Source of the DNA: Amoebidium appalachense
Lineage: Eukaryota > Ichthyosporea
DNA: 64,000 nt
Assembly (NCBI GenBank): GCA_963693365.1
Contig: CAVNZM010000011.1
Span: 6,820,001-6,884,000, forward strand
Direction of reading: 5' to 3'
Below, piece after piece: positions 22,234 to 55,507 of the stretch. The notes under the pieces are model-generated. The model saw only the letters and a program-made list of their open reading frames with translations, did not search any database and was not told where the DNA came from. A program made the position numbers and the translations under genes. Within the stretch, counting starts at the first letter, position 1, and every line of letters starts with the position of its first letter.

Positions 22234-22665
22234 ATGAAGACCCGAACTCTCCTTTCAATTCTATGTGCTCTCAGGGCACTCCTCCTGGGAGTTGCCTTCG
22301 CCGCTCCACCGGCCCCACACGACATCTTTATACCGGATCATCTCTTGAAGAGCGGCCACGTCACCGAATACGAAGCCAAAAACGACAACTGGGAAGAGAG
22401 GAACATGGAATCCAAGGATTGGGACATTGAAGAGAAGGAGAATGCCATGAACAACGGATATGAGGAGGAGGAAGAGGAACTAAGCGTGACGGAAAAACTG
22501 CAAGAGTGCTATGAATTCTGCAAGATTAAGAAGTATAGGAATTGTGCGAGCCAGTGTAGTGGCGGCAGAGATTCTCTGTGCATGAGCTGGTGTAGGCGTG
22601 ATCAACCCGACCCGAAAATCTGCACGGATGCGTGCAACTCGAAATACGTGCCAATGTTCGTGTGA
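22234..22665 (+). CDS. Secreted acidic pre-pro protein with four CX3C pairs, 143 aa
   Basis: A single exon. Residues 1-23 are a clear signal peptide (LLSILCALRALLLGVAFA, cleavage before APPAP). Residues about 30-92 are strongly acidic and Cys-free (ending EEEEEELS), resembling a propeptide. The C-terminal 50 residues have eight cysteines arranged as four C-x3-C pairs (CYEFC, CASQC, CMSWC, CTDAC) separated by 7, 7 and 9 residues. Such spacing suits two helical hairpins stapled by disulfides. I do not recognise the family; a secreted effector, defence or structural peptide is possible, but the sequence does not decide. The ATG at 22234 is preferred because it begins the signal peptide and follows an A-rich leader (ggaggaaaATG). 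No clear TATA box or AATAAA was identified. Confidence 0.75.
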   Translation: MKTRTLLSILCALRALLLGVAFAAPPAPHDIFIPDHLLKSGHVTEYEAKNDNWEERNMESKDWDIEEKENAMNNGYEEEEEELSVTEKLQECYEFCKIKKYRNCASQCSGGRDSLCMSWCRRDQPDPKICTDACNSKYVPMFV

Positions 22666-23110
22666 TATACCTGACATGCACGTGGTATCGGCTTCAAGTA
22701 ACACATACAAATACATGCACATTAGTACATACTCCTAGCTCTCAAGGAAGACCATACCGTTGCTGCAGCAACAACGTTAGGAGGCTTCCGATACTCAAGT
22801 GCAGGCCACACGTGTACAGTGTCACCCAATTTTTCATGAGGTCCTTAGCGCAAGACTGAGAACCCGTGTGTAAAACACACCTTAGCAACCTGCAAAACAA
22901 ATGATAGCCTTAGTGCCAACTACCACGTGGATTCAAGGCTGTCGACGAACACTGAGTCTCTTTGCTCATACAGGACATTCGAATACATAAATTGTCGACG
23001 AAATTAAAATTAAACCTAAAATTAAATGTCTACCGGTGTGACTGGCGACCAATGCCAATACCAGATGGTGTGTTTGCAAACTGTAACGCACACCTACCTC
23101 GGAGGGAAAA
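22666..23110. other. Intergenic stretch
   Basis: Non-repetitive DNA downstream of the CX3C gene. No further coding region can be supported. Confidence 0.5.
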
Positions 23111-23114
23111 GTTG

Positions 23115-23271
23115 GGGGGGGGGGGGGGGGGGGGGGGGGGGAGGGGGGGGGAGAGAGAGAGAGAGAGGGAGAGAGAGGGAGAGACTGAGAGAGAGAGAGG
23201 GAGTTCTACGTGCACCTCACCGAACTTTCCTCCTTTTTTGTCGTGAGTCTTTGCCGTGTCTTTTTGTGTGC

Positions 23272-23317
<46 letters not shown>

Positions 23318-23339
23318 CGTGCGCGCGTGGTGTGTACAC

Positions 23340-23410
<71 letters not shown>

Positions 23411-23578
23411 ACACACACGCGCGCGCATGTGTGTGTAGTATGTTTACACGTTTGTGTGTATGTGTGTGTTTGTCACGGCGTGTGTGTGTGTGGCGTGCGC
23501 GCGCGCGAGCCCGTTGTTGTGTGTGTGTGTGTTTATTGTGTGTGTGTGTGTGTGTGTGTGCGTGTGTGTGTGTGCCAC

Positions 23579-23615
<37 letters not shown>

Positions 23616-23660
23616 ATCACACGGTGTGTGTGTGTGCTTGTGTGTGTGTGGGTTCCGTGA
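23115..23660. repeat. Poly-G, (GA)n and long (GT)n
   Basis: Poly-G at 23115-23140, GA repeat to 23200, then (GT)n with CACGG-type interruptions from 23274 to 23650. No gene is supported between here and 24020. Confidence 0.9.
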
Positions 23661-24044
23661 ATTTATGGAACTTGCGCCCGTTCATACACCGTAGCAATCG
23701 ATCTAATTTGCCAAAAATATTTTGCAAAGGGTAAAGGGTGTTTGGGTTAGAAACAAGACCTCCTAGAGGCTACCACCGGAAAATAAGATAATGAGGGGGG
23801 GGAGGCAGGCAGGGAAAGAGAGAGACTGCATGGGGGAGGTGGGGAGGGGGGTTGGGTGAGCGAATACTATTGATGGGCCAGCCGAAATGCCATAATACAG
23901 TGTGTACACACGAAGCTCTGTCAACTCATGTTCCAAACTCCAAAGTTTTTTTTCTTTCTTGCGCGATCGTAATGGTGTCGCACATACCGATGGTGGTCAC
24001 CAGGATGGTGTTGGGCCATGGGGCCGGGGGCTCCCATACATGTG

Positions 24045-24350
<306 letters not shown>

Positions 24351-24659
24351 CGGAACAGGCTGGGGCTGCAAGGGTAATGGGCGTGGCGTCCAAAAGACGT
24401 GTGGTGGCCGAACACTGTATCACAGTGTGCACTATGCTTTATTAAATTAGATGTTCAATGTAAAAGTAAAAGCGCAAGGCGCAAGTCTGGGCTTGTGTTG
24501 TGTGGAGGTGTGCACGCCTGCGAAGACACCGTCCAGACAGACACGTACACAATCCACCCATTATCCGGCCACCACCAGCACACTTCACTCGGCGCGTACG
24601 ATTGTACGTGTGGGAGCCTGCGAGTATCCCTAGGGATGTACCGACTCGACTAAAAAATC

Positions 24660-25800
<1,141 letters not shown>

Positions 25801-26339
25801 ATTTCTGGTATTTATACCGTCAGAGTGCATATGAAAGTTGCGTCATCGCCATGACGTCATCCCTGCCAGCTGCTGTACGCACAAACAAGGTACAACGCGA
25901 ATGCCAGGAATTTTTTGCCATATCCACCTAATACCCATGAATTTTTTTTTTCTTTTGACTGGATTTATTCGACGGAAAGATATGCAAGTATGCACGGCAT
26001 ACTGAGAAGACAATAAAAACTTCACGAGTTATCCAGGAGCAAGTGCATACTGAGATACCTGAACACTATGTAAAATCATATAAATACTCAATGTGACGAC
26101 CAACAGAATTCAACAAAATGTCTAAAGTGGTCACATTGCCAGCCAGTGTAGCAGACACCCGTAGGGAAAGGGTAAAACGCGACATAAAAACTCACACGAA
26201 AGCATGTTCGAATTTGACTGGGTTACAACCGAAAATGTTGCCTAAGCAGGAAGTGTACTGTTTCGGAAATTTTGCATATTGTTGCTCTTGGAGTTGTGAC
26301 AAAAATGAATTATATTGAAAATGTTTTGACCCAGGAATG

Positions 26340-27208
26340 TTAATAATCGTTCGCGTCTGCGAAGTTTGGGTAATCCTTCCAGCGGATGAGGTAGTGTGAT
26401 TCGGGTACCGTTTTACGATTGCCCATAGCCCGAGGGGTGACGATTTTCATGTCGAGAATTGCGGCGACTTCGCGCTCATCGTCGTGGATGGTGTTCCAGC
26501 CATGGTCTTGACCAGTGACTGGTAAATGGGAAGTTTCCGGGGTTGGACCCCGTATAGTCTTCTCCACTTGTATGTCGATGTCATCAACGCGTTACATGCG
26601 TTTGTCGGTGACGTTTTGCGTGTTGCGTACTTCGCAGGTGTACGGGCTGAGCTGCTTGGTAATCTCGAAACCATGCAGCCAACGGGACCCAGTCTAACAC
26701 GGGTGTGGTTTTGGATAACCACGGCTTGCCCCTTGAAGAAACGCCGAAGCTTGGCGGTTTGCGGCGCACGTTGTGGGTCACCGGGTTTGGGTTGTTGTTG
26801 GTTGATAAGTGCAAATTCACGGGCATGATGAAGTTGTCGGATTGTTTGGCTGCGCAAGGCAAGCCAGTCCTTGGTGGTAATTCGGGATCACCAGGAGGAA
26901 GCAGTGCCACGTTGGGCAGTGTAGTAGGGTGCATGCCAGTGACGAGGAAATTGTGTGACAACAATTGTTGGGGATCTCAGCCAACCGTTACTCACTATCC
27001 CGAGCCTGATCTGGACAGCTAAATTGCTAGTCCAATCACGGAGCCCGTCTACCTCAATCTCTTGACGTACATTCGATGCACAATATAATGACGTGCGCAG
27101 TCGTGTGCCGGCGGGTGACACACGTGATACCGCCGCACGCAGATCATTGAACTGCGCGTGCCAAAACTCATGATACGGGTGCGTCCGCCGTATGGACGCG
27201 AGTGTCAC
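26340..27208 (-). pseudogene. Decayed Ty3/gypsy (chromovirus-type) integrase C-terminus with chromodomain
   Basis: On the minus strand the end of the region encodes a chromodomain-like segment (EVAAILDMK, then SHYLIRWKDYP, stop near 26340), the module found at the integrase C-terminus of chromoviral LTR retrotransposons. Upstream, in other frames, lie pieces resembling the integrase C-terminal region (MHPTTLPNVALLPPGDPELP, LRSQTIRQLHHA, FFKGQAVVIQN). The frame changes at least twice and in-frame stops are present, so no intact product exists. I see no reverse transcriptase and could not find LTRs. It is an old truncated relic, inserted in gene-poor DNA. Confidence 0.65.
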
Positions 27209-27360
27209 ATGTCAAGAGTGACACTTGGTGATCTGTACATGATAATCACACGTGTTTACATAATACAGCATGATCATGCACTTGCGGACACATGTCCTGG
27301 TGCTATGATCGTTTATTTTGGAGCAGTTCCATAACAGGCGCGCGACTTGGCGTGCGCACA

Positions 27361-27496
<136 letters not shown>

Positions 27497-28551
27497 TGGC
27501 CCGTATGCGGCCGCGGGCCCGAGAAATGACAATAGTATCTAATATGTGGATCTATGATCTAAATTTTGATTGGGCTTTACGGCATCACCCAAATATGGTA
27601 GGTGATTGATATTTCCGATTAATAATACAGCGCGTATTTCGAGGAAACACTGTGGAAGTAAAAAACCTCTCTAAAAAGATTAGTAAATAAAATATATAAC
27701 AATTTTCACATTATTTAAACCATAATAATATTGTTTAACTCTGTCTATAGTCTAACACTAGCCCACACCAGGAGAGCTAACGTCAACAGAAGATACTTTA
27801 CATGAATCCCAAAATTCGATACTGTAAGTGTGGACCTTCCTCGATACTGTAAAGGCTAGCATGGTTCAACGTGCTGTGTTATCGCCTTCCCCGTTTCACT
27901 TTTCGTTTCTGATGCTGATGTCTTCAGCATAATCCATGCTATGTTCTATTGAAAATATTAATTACGTTTTCTCATTTAATGCACCACTTTTCCTTACCTG
28001 TCTACTAGTTTCCGTTTTCAACGTTTTTCTTTTTCTCTGTATGTTTTCCTCTGGATAGGGAGTGAGAGCAGCTTCGTTGATTGACTGACGATCTCTGACG
28101 CCCTCCCAAGGAGTGATTGTGGAAAGGCGTGACAGAAGGGTGGTGCATATACCTTCATGTGAAGCCAAACAGAACAGAAAATGCATGTCGGTTAACACTA
28201 AACTTGAAAGCAATCTTTTGAATGGTTTTTGCGAGAGCACAAGGCTTGAGGAGCAACCCGTTCCGCTGATTAAATTAAATGGTCTGCCCCGAACTTTTCT
28301 TTGAAACCTTAAAGAAGAAGGCTGGGAAAGACTTGCTTTCTGAGTCAGATTATGAACATCACTCTAGTCGGTTTTAGAAACTTCATAGTTTATCTTGGCA
28401 GATCTTAGCATCTTCACAAGCACTTGAACATTCCAGAGGGACAGAAAACAACAAAACGTCGAGTCTCATGTCCAAGTCATCATCATCATCTTAGACGCTT
28501 TCGCGGGGTAGTCCACACATAAATCTGGTGCTCAAAGAAAACAAAGCGAAA

Positions 28552-47969
<19,418 letters not shown>

Positions 47970-48235
47970 TTTTGTTTGAAGGAAAACATGACATGATATT
48001 TGTACTTTAGGCTCCATTTGTTCGGGTTTTAGGTGTTGTTTTGTTCTTTTTTGTTCGTTGTTTTGTATATTCAGTGACATGGGTTTTTTTTGTGTTTGTT
48101 TTGTTCCTGTGGTTTCGTTATTTAGTATATTGCAATGACATGATGGAACATTATACCTGTGACACATGAACACACACGAGTAGTACACAACCGTCATCGC
48201 CCACACACACACATACACATATACGCTTGCGCGCG

Positions 48236-48300
<65 letters not shown>

Positions 48301-48910
48301 ACACACACACGTTTGCACGCACACTTGGACACTCTTGTTTTTCGTGTTTTGCTCGTGAAAGTAGACACTTGTTTCACGCTTCCAAAGAAGGACATCCAGA
48401 TGTATGTACCACTAGCATTTCACCTTTAAATCTTATCTGTTTGAGATTCTAGCACTGAAATTTAATGCCCCGGCTGAATCAGCCCTGTGCCAAGAGAAGT
48501 TGCGCACAGAAGCCTAGCTGGAAAAAATAACACACAACACCTATATATATTGTTTCGACTCTGTTGTGAAAGTATTTTGGTGTTGCACACGCACACACTC
48601 ACTCACCCGCACAGGAAATCCCCACCTAGCGTAGTAACCTGAGTCACACACACAATCACACCATATCATAAAACCAGATTCCGCAATCTATAGTATGTAA
48701 CTTGTATTAATTAACTGTTTACAAGCACTAGTGTAGTAGTTTTGACGAGTTTTTTTTTTATTTTTTTGAGTATCGTAGCATTTCAGTATTGAAAGTATTG
48801 CAGCCCTGCTATGTTATAGTCTGGACCCAGGAAGGGAAGATTAAAGACAGACGGTGCATTCATTATGACCACAGTGGGACACAGACACATGTAATAACTA
48901 ACATACATAG

Positions 48911-48984
<74 letters not shown>

Positions 48985-49340
48985 ACACCATCATACAAAT
49001 ACATGTTCTTACGCTCACGTTTTATGGCGGCAATTCGTGCCACCATGGCATGCGCAGGCATGGTACTGGCGCACAGTTTGGTGCCGGTATCCAGGACACG
49101 ATGATTTGCACAATCAAAATATTCACTTTATGACTTTATTATGCCTGAGCTCGAGACGGAGCCAGCCTGTATTATCCACGGCCGTTCACCATGAAAGCAT
49201 ATTCATGATCCTTATATATGTACTTATGTATATACATTCATCTCATGATCATTATAAATCCGAGACACATTAACTTGAACTGAGCCCACTTTCAGCAACC
49301 GCCCTAGCTAGCAAAAAATCTAGTCTACCTTAAAGTTTTG
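47970..49340. other. Intergenic DNA downstream of the exchanger
   Basis: TTTTGTT-rich sequence at 48030-48110, (CA)n at 48241-48297 and (CA)n at 48914-48982. Nothing coding is supported. Confidence 0.65.
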
Positions 49341-49347
49341 CAGACTA

Positions 49348-50262
49348 CTACTGCCCCTTCTTCTGACCCTGGCTGGGCCGGCTACGCCCACCACCCACAC
49401 TGTTAGTATTACCGCCCTTTCCCATACCACCAATCACAGTGGAGTTCTTTGGGGGCATGCCACCACCCAGAGCAAAGTTGCCGCCCTTGGGGCTGTGAGG
49501 GGGCTGGGGGCAGCCTGCAGCGGCCAGGGTTGCATTGTTGTTTGTGAGACACGTGGCACAGGCCGTGCGCCTGCTGCCGCACTGTGTGCACTCGCTGCTG
49601 GTGCGGTTCGAGTTGCAGGCAGCGCGGCATGCATCGGTGAGGGCACAGTCGGGGCAGGTGGTGTTGATGATTTTTGCGCAAGCAAGGGCCTTGCAGCCCG
49701 CAGCAATGAGGACGTCTGTGTTCTGGTCGATGCAGGCACGGCACTTGCTGCGGCAGGCGCTGCATTCCGTGCTGTTGTGGTTTGCCTCACACAGAGCACC
49801 GCAGCTGTCGTTTGTGCCGGGGCGGGGGCAGTCCGGACACGTGGCTGCCATGGCCGCAGGGCACTTGAGGTGGTCGCAGCCGGCGGCAATCAGCGCGGTG
49901 CTGTTTGTCTGCATGCACTCGAAACACGTGTTCACCTGCGTGCTAGCGCTGTTGCCCGGTGCTGGCCCGCGGTCCACGCGGCGCGCACCGTCCCCAGAGC
50001 TGGGCGGCTGCATTTGAGCACCGGTGGGGGGTGCGGGGCACGCGCTGCACGTGATGTTGATGGCGGCCAGACACTGGCTGCTGATGTTGAGGGGCATGGG
50101 CCCACCAAAACCCATGTCGGGCCCACCAATCATCCCAGGTGGCCCTCCGGCGCCCGGTTTCCCCCCTTGGGCCCCTGCACCCTGACGGCCGCCCTGCATC
50201 ACCATGGGAGCGGCTGCCGTGCACCACATGAGGGTGGCGAAGAGAGCGATGGTTGAAAACAT
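49348..50262 (-). CDS. Secreted cysteine-rich repeat protein, paralogue A, 304 aa
   Basis: A single-exon frame on the minus strand. Residues 1-19 are a signal peptide (MFSTIALFATLMWCTAAAP). A Gly/Gln/Met-rich linker follows, then a cysteine-rich core made of about three related units of roughly 55 residues. Each has C-x2-C, a TN/QN..AL.AAGC segment, TCPDC and paired CxxxC/ECxxC motifs, with N-glycosylation sequons (NST, NRTSS, NNNAT) between. The tail is Gly/Arg/Lys-rich (GRSRPSQGQKKGQ). It is 70-90% identical by eye to the 55.5-kb paralogue, including the tail. I do not recognise the family; an extracellular matrix, cell-wall or adhesive role is only inferred from the Cys/glycan pattern. TATATAAA and a CCAAT box lie upstream. 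Confidence 0.85.
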   Translation of the reverse strand: MFSTIALFATLMWCTAAAPMVMQGGRQGAGAQGGKPGAGGPPGMIGGPDMGFGGPMPLNISSQCLAAINITCSACPAPPTGAQMQPPSSGDGARRVDRGPAPGNSASTQVNTCFECMQTNSTALIAAGCDHLKCPAAMAATCPDCPRPGTNDSCGALCEANHNSTECSACRSKCRACIDQNTDVLIAAGCKALACAKIINTTCPDCALTDACRAACNSNRTSSECTQCGSRRTACATCLTNNNATLAAAGCPQPPHSPKGGNFALGGGMPPKNSTVIGGMGKGGNTNSVGGGRSRPSQGQKKGQ

Positions 50263-50360
50263 CTATATGTTGCTGTTTTGTGTTGCTTGGTTTGAGAACG
50301 GGTGTTGTTTTGCATCACTGAGCTGAGCGACTTGTGGCTGACAGGAATGAATCACGTCCA

Positions 50361-50397
50361 TTTATATACCTGCGGGAAGACTGTGCATTAGCCAATC
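50361..50397 (-). promoter_or_regulatory. CCAAT-TATA promoter of paralogue A
   Basis: On the minus strand GATTGG (50392-50397) is followed, 29 bases start to start, by TATATAAA (50361-50368), about 100 bases before the ATG. This is the same module and spacing as paralogues B and C. Confidence 0.75.
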
Positions 50398-50648
50398 AGA
50401 ATTCAGGAATGGTTCCGAAGAGCCCGAGGAGAACCTACATATTTTTCGCTCAATGCAATTAATGCATCAATTATGTACAATTATACTGAAGTCGTGGTTT
50501 GATTGGTTGAATATAATATCCGGGATCACAAAATAATGCCAAGGTGCGTGCTTGGGGTCTACCCCTGCGGCTCCGCGCGCCGGCCGCAGCAACGCGGGAT
50601 GCTTGTTTATGTGTTGAGCATACAGTGCAGACTTCTCCTATTTCTCTT

Positions 50649-50963
50649 TTATTCTATTTGTTTTTCTTTTTTTGTTCTGTGCGTGAGTGCGTGTATTGAG
50701 TGACAACAGTAATTATATAATGGGTAGAGAGCGCACGCCGTAACTGCGCTTGAGGCGGCGGGCAGGTGGGCAGCCGACGACTCGCTCGCGGGCGGCGGCG
50801 ATTGCGGAGTGTGAGGGCCTGTTGGAGGCCTATCAGAGCCCTGCTCTGCAGGAAGCCCTCCGTGGGCAGCGGTGCAGTGGCAAGCCGATGCCCAGGCGGC
50901 CCTTGGGGCCGTGCGGAAAAAGGGCAGCGGCAGCCCCTTAGCAATGGTTGAAAGCATCTTCAT
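50649..50963 (-). pseudogene. 5' relic of the cysteine-rich family
   Basis: The minus-strand frame opens MKMLSTIA, identical to paralogue B, and the sequence just before the ATG also matches the family leader. It then diverges into GC-rich sequence lacking the signal-peptide core and the CPDC units. A TATA-like ctataaaa lies about 50 bases upstream (near 51010) and a CCAAT near 51073. It is a decayed or chimeric copy rather than a gene. Confidence 0.55.
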
Positions 50964-51464
50964 GTTGCTGTTTGTGTTGTGACAGGGATCCTGAGTGTGA
51001 CTTCGTTTTATAGCTGATGATCTGATGAATGTGTGGAATCCTGTGAGGAATTACAGAATGCGTAGGAGTAGTATGTGATTGGACAAAGCTCCAGAAAAGA
51101 ATTTAGTCCTGGGGTCCTACCGAGGGTCGGATATCATTCAACAATTCAACAGGCGATCTTCCACAACTTAGTCTGTGAGACCGCTGTTCCATTTATTGGG
51201 GATTTAGTTACCATAATTACCATAAACAAAAGTACAAAATAGACTATTAATATTAATGCTAACTATCATAAGAAGGAAAAAAATTAGTCGAGACTCAGAC
51301 CTTGTGAAGTTGTGAGTGTAACAGTGAGTCAGTCTGAGATTGATCCCCCACGACTTCACATTCCTTCTTAGATCTGTCGCAGTTCAGATACCCTATTGGC
51401 CCGGATTTTGTGTTTCTAAATGTTTACCCAGGAAATCGGCATGCAGACAACTTGTGACAGCGCC

Positions 51465-51935
51465 GTGTAGCGCTGATTGCCGCCCAAATGCAGCCGCCCT
51501 CTGGGGACGGTGCGCGCCGGCCCGCCGGGCCAGCACCGGGCAACAGCGCTAGCACGCAGGTGGACACGTGTTTCGAGTGCATGCTGATTGCCAGACAAAC
51601 AGCGCCGCGCTAATTGCCGCCGGCTGCGACCACCTCAAGTGCCCTGCGGCCATGGCAGCCACGTGTCCGGACTGCCCCCGTCCCGGTGCAAACGACAGCT
51701 GCGGTGCTCTGGGTGAGGCAAACCGCAACAGCACGGAATGCAACGCCTGCCGCAGCAAGTGCCGTGCCTGCATCGACCAGAACACAGACGCCCTCGTGGC
51801 CACCGGCTGCATAAACCTTGACCGAGCAAAAGCCCTTAAAATTCTGGTCACGCCTCGCTCCTTGTGATGCAGACAGCAGCGAGTGCACACGGTGCGGCGT
51901 CCAGACGCACGACCTAGGCCCGTGCTGCCTGTATA
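51465..51935 (+). pseudogene. Internal fragment of the cysteine-rich family, frameshifted
   Basis: Closely matches the middle of paralogue B: CCCAAATGCAGCCGCC near 51484, then CPAAMAATCPDCPRPGANDS and ECNACRSKCRACIDQN. It lacks the signal peptide and promoter, has a frame change near 51590, loses Cys codons (ALGEAN for ALCEAN) and ends in an early stop near 51867 with degenerate family sequence to about 51935. It lies between and opposite to the 50-kb copies, suggesting an inverted rearrangement. Confidence 0.8.
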
Positions 51936-52073
51936 ACTTGTTTCAAAAATACTGAATTCAATACGGGTGAACGATGCCTGTTTCTAGCCGTCCCGTCCAA
52001 CTGCTGGAAACTTGAACAACTTGTGGAAATGAGTGGAATTGGGGGAAGTGACTAACATCATTGGCATGTGCGG

Positions 52074-53234
<1,161 letters not shown>

Positions 53235-53624
53235 TTCCTTTTCATATGAGCCCATATAAATTCTTTGCATGAACATCCAATTCGAATAAACTGTATCATG
53301 CGGGATTATACAGTGAAAGTAACATGAACAACCCTATTGCCGTTAACAAACACATGCTGCCAAAATGTCTGCCTTGCAAGCAGAGGGAGAAGTTCCTAAT
53401 GTGTGAGGAAAAAGGTAAGTGATTCAAGGGTTTGGATGCCTTTTATGGCACCCTTCACGCATACTTGCAGGGGCGTGCATATTTATGAAACCCCCCGCAC
53501 CCCCCCCCCCCCCCCCCCCCCTGTTCCCCCCCCCAAACAACAACAACAAAAAAGAAGCAAGGTTCCGTTATAATGGTCACAGAATCGATAATCGGCTTTA
53601 AATGTCATTGAATGACAGACGGGA

Positions 53625-53829
53625 AAGGAGAGAGAGGGGGGGGGGGGGGGGGGGGGGAGAGGGGGGACGGAGGGAGGGAGGGAGGCAGGAAGGGAGGCAG
53701 GAAGGGAGGCAGGGAGGGAGGGAGGGAGGGAGGGAGGGAGGGAGGGGGAGGGAGGGAGGGAGGGGGGGGGAGGGAGGGGGGTGAGGGGAGGGGAGGGCCG
53801 AGGGAGTGAGGGAGAGGGGGGGGAGGGGG

Positions 53830-53896
<67 letters not shown>

Positions 53897-54084
53897 GGAG
53901 CGGAAGGGAGAGAGAGGGCCCGGGAGGGACAGAGAGAGAATGGGACAGAGAGAGATGAGACAGATAGAAATAGAAACTGAATATTCAGTCACACATGTAC
54001 ATACACACACAGAGAGAGAGGGGGGGGGGGAGAGGGGGGGGGGGAGGGAGAGACAGAGAGAGAGAGAGAAAGAGAGAGAGAGAG

Positions 54085-54174
<90 letters not shown>

Positions 54175-54195
54175 AAGGAGAGAGAGAGAGAGACC
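53625..54195. repeat. Purine tract: poly-G, (GGGA)n, (GA)n
   Basis: About 570 bp of almost pure purine on the + strand: (GGGA)n with GGCAGGAA variants (53668-53765), (GA)n at 53832-53893 and 54088-54192. Confidence 0.95.
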
Positions 54196-54199
54196 TCGT

Positions 54200-55390
54200 T
54201 AATAATAGAATATAATTCAAGTGCATGAGTGTATGTGTTTGTGAGTGCTTGCGTGCCACGTGTGTTCAACGCTTTGTTCGGGGCCGGCGTCGCCACGTGC
54301 ACTGCCAGAGTCCGGCCTGCATGCAGCTCCGGCCTGCCCGGGCCAGGCTCGGGACCAAAACAAAACGGCTGCGCCTGCACAAGCAAATACGAAGAAGATG
54401 ATGATGATCATAAAAAAAATGATATATATGATGTAGATTCCACAACGTTGGCAGAAGTTACGTTCAACTTAAAAATACGACGGGCGCCGCTCGAGCTCTG
54501 GCTGAGCGGGAGCCTGCCAGTTACGTCAAGGTGAGGTAAGTATGATGTAATGTGCTATTTTTGGCTCATTAGCACATTGGGTTTCCCCCGGGCTTTATTT
54601 GATCATAGATAAACCAATCAGAATACGTAAATGCATTCGGAAAAATGAACACGTGCATGGTGATCGATCACGGACTCAAGGGCCACGGTCCTCCCAACTT
54701 TCAAGTAAAGGCCATCTTGCATTAAACAGAGAAAACAAGATACCAAGCAAATAATAAATATTCATATACGAATATATGTTTCAAATAAAATAGCCAAGGA
54801 CCAGGGGCCGAGGGCTAAATCTTGCACCGCGCGCACCTCAGCCTCTCAGGGCACACCCCCACACGTGATCGCCCGCCGCAAGTGGACTGTTGTGCACACA
54901 CTCTACGCGAATCTGGGAGGCTGGCTCTTTTATCGAAACATATGTGTACATCTGTTTATTATATGTATAAAAATTGTCCATTTCAGGGTAACTTCAAGAA
55001 TAATAATGCAAGGGATTAGTGCCTCGTGAAGCAACATGACCATTGTATTCCCCATGGTCGTCAGGTATTTCACATTCAGTGGCCGTTTCAAAGTATTGCC
55101 AATCGGAATCGTGGCCGTGCACTGCAACGACATTCCTCAACACTCTGTGCAGGGTGTGAAATTAGAAGTTTTGTGGTCCTGAACACTCGAGAAGTGACCC
55201 TTGTATTTTAAGGTTAGGTCCACCAAATTATATTAGCTGAGCTAAAAATATTAAGATTACAAATAATAAAGGTTGGTGAACTGTATCGGGGCCATCCAGG
55301 TAGGGGTAATGTTGCTAAAAAAGATTGGACATTTGCCAAAGCCACAAGCAACCTTCACACCCTGGGTCCTGGGCAAGCACCGAAACGTTA
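54200..55390. other. Intergenic DNA upstream of paralogue B
   Basis: Includes a block at 54543-54627 that is duplicated at 58727-58812 upstream of paralogue C. No gene is supported. Confidence 0.6.
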
Positions 55391-55398
55391 TCTGCGTT

Positions 55399-55433
55399 GA
55401 TTGGTGGCACTTATTAGCCCTCATCTATATAAA
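55399..55433 (+). promoter_or_regulatory. CCAAT-TATA promoter of paralogue B
   Basis: GATTGGTGGCA (GATTGG at 55399) and TATATAAA at 55426, 27 bases start to start and 82 bases before the ATG. Confidence 0.8.
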
Positions 55434-55507
55434 CTTCCACCCAACTCATGCTGGTCAGCGAGTCACATCAGTCCGTGGCCATTCACCAAGCAACACAAAA
55501 CAGCAAC

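Noticed and set aside
49495-50256. 253-codon plus-strand frame antisense to paralogue A
   Set aside because: It is a shadow of the GC-rich coding strand; the minus-strand frame has the signal peptide, promoter and paralogue matches.
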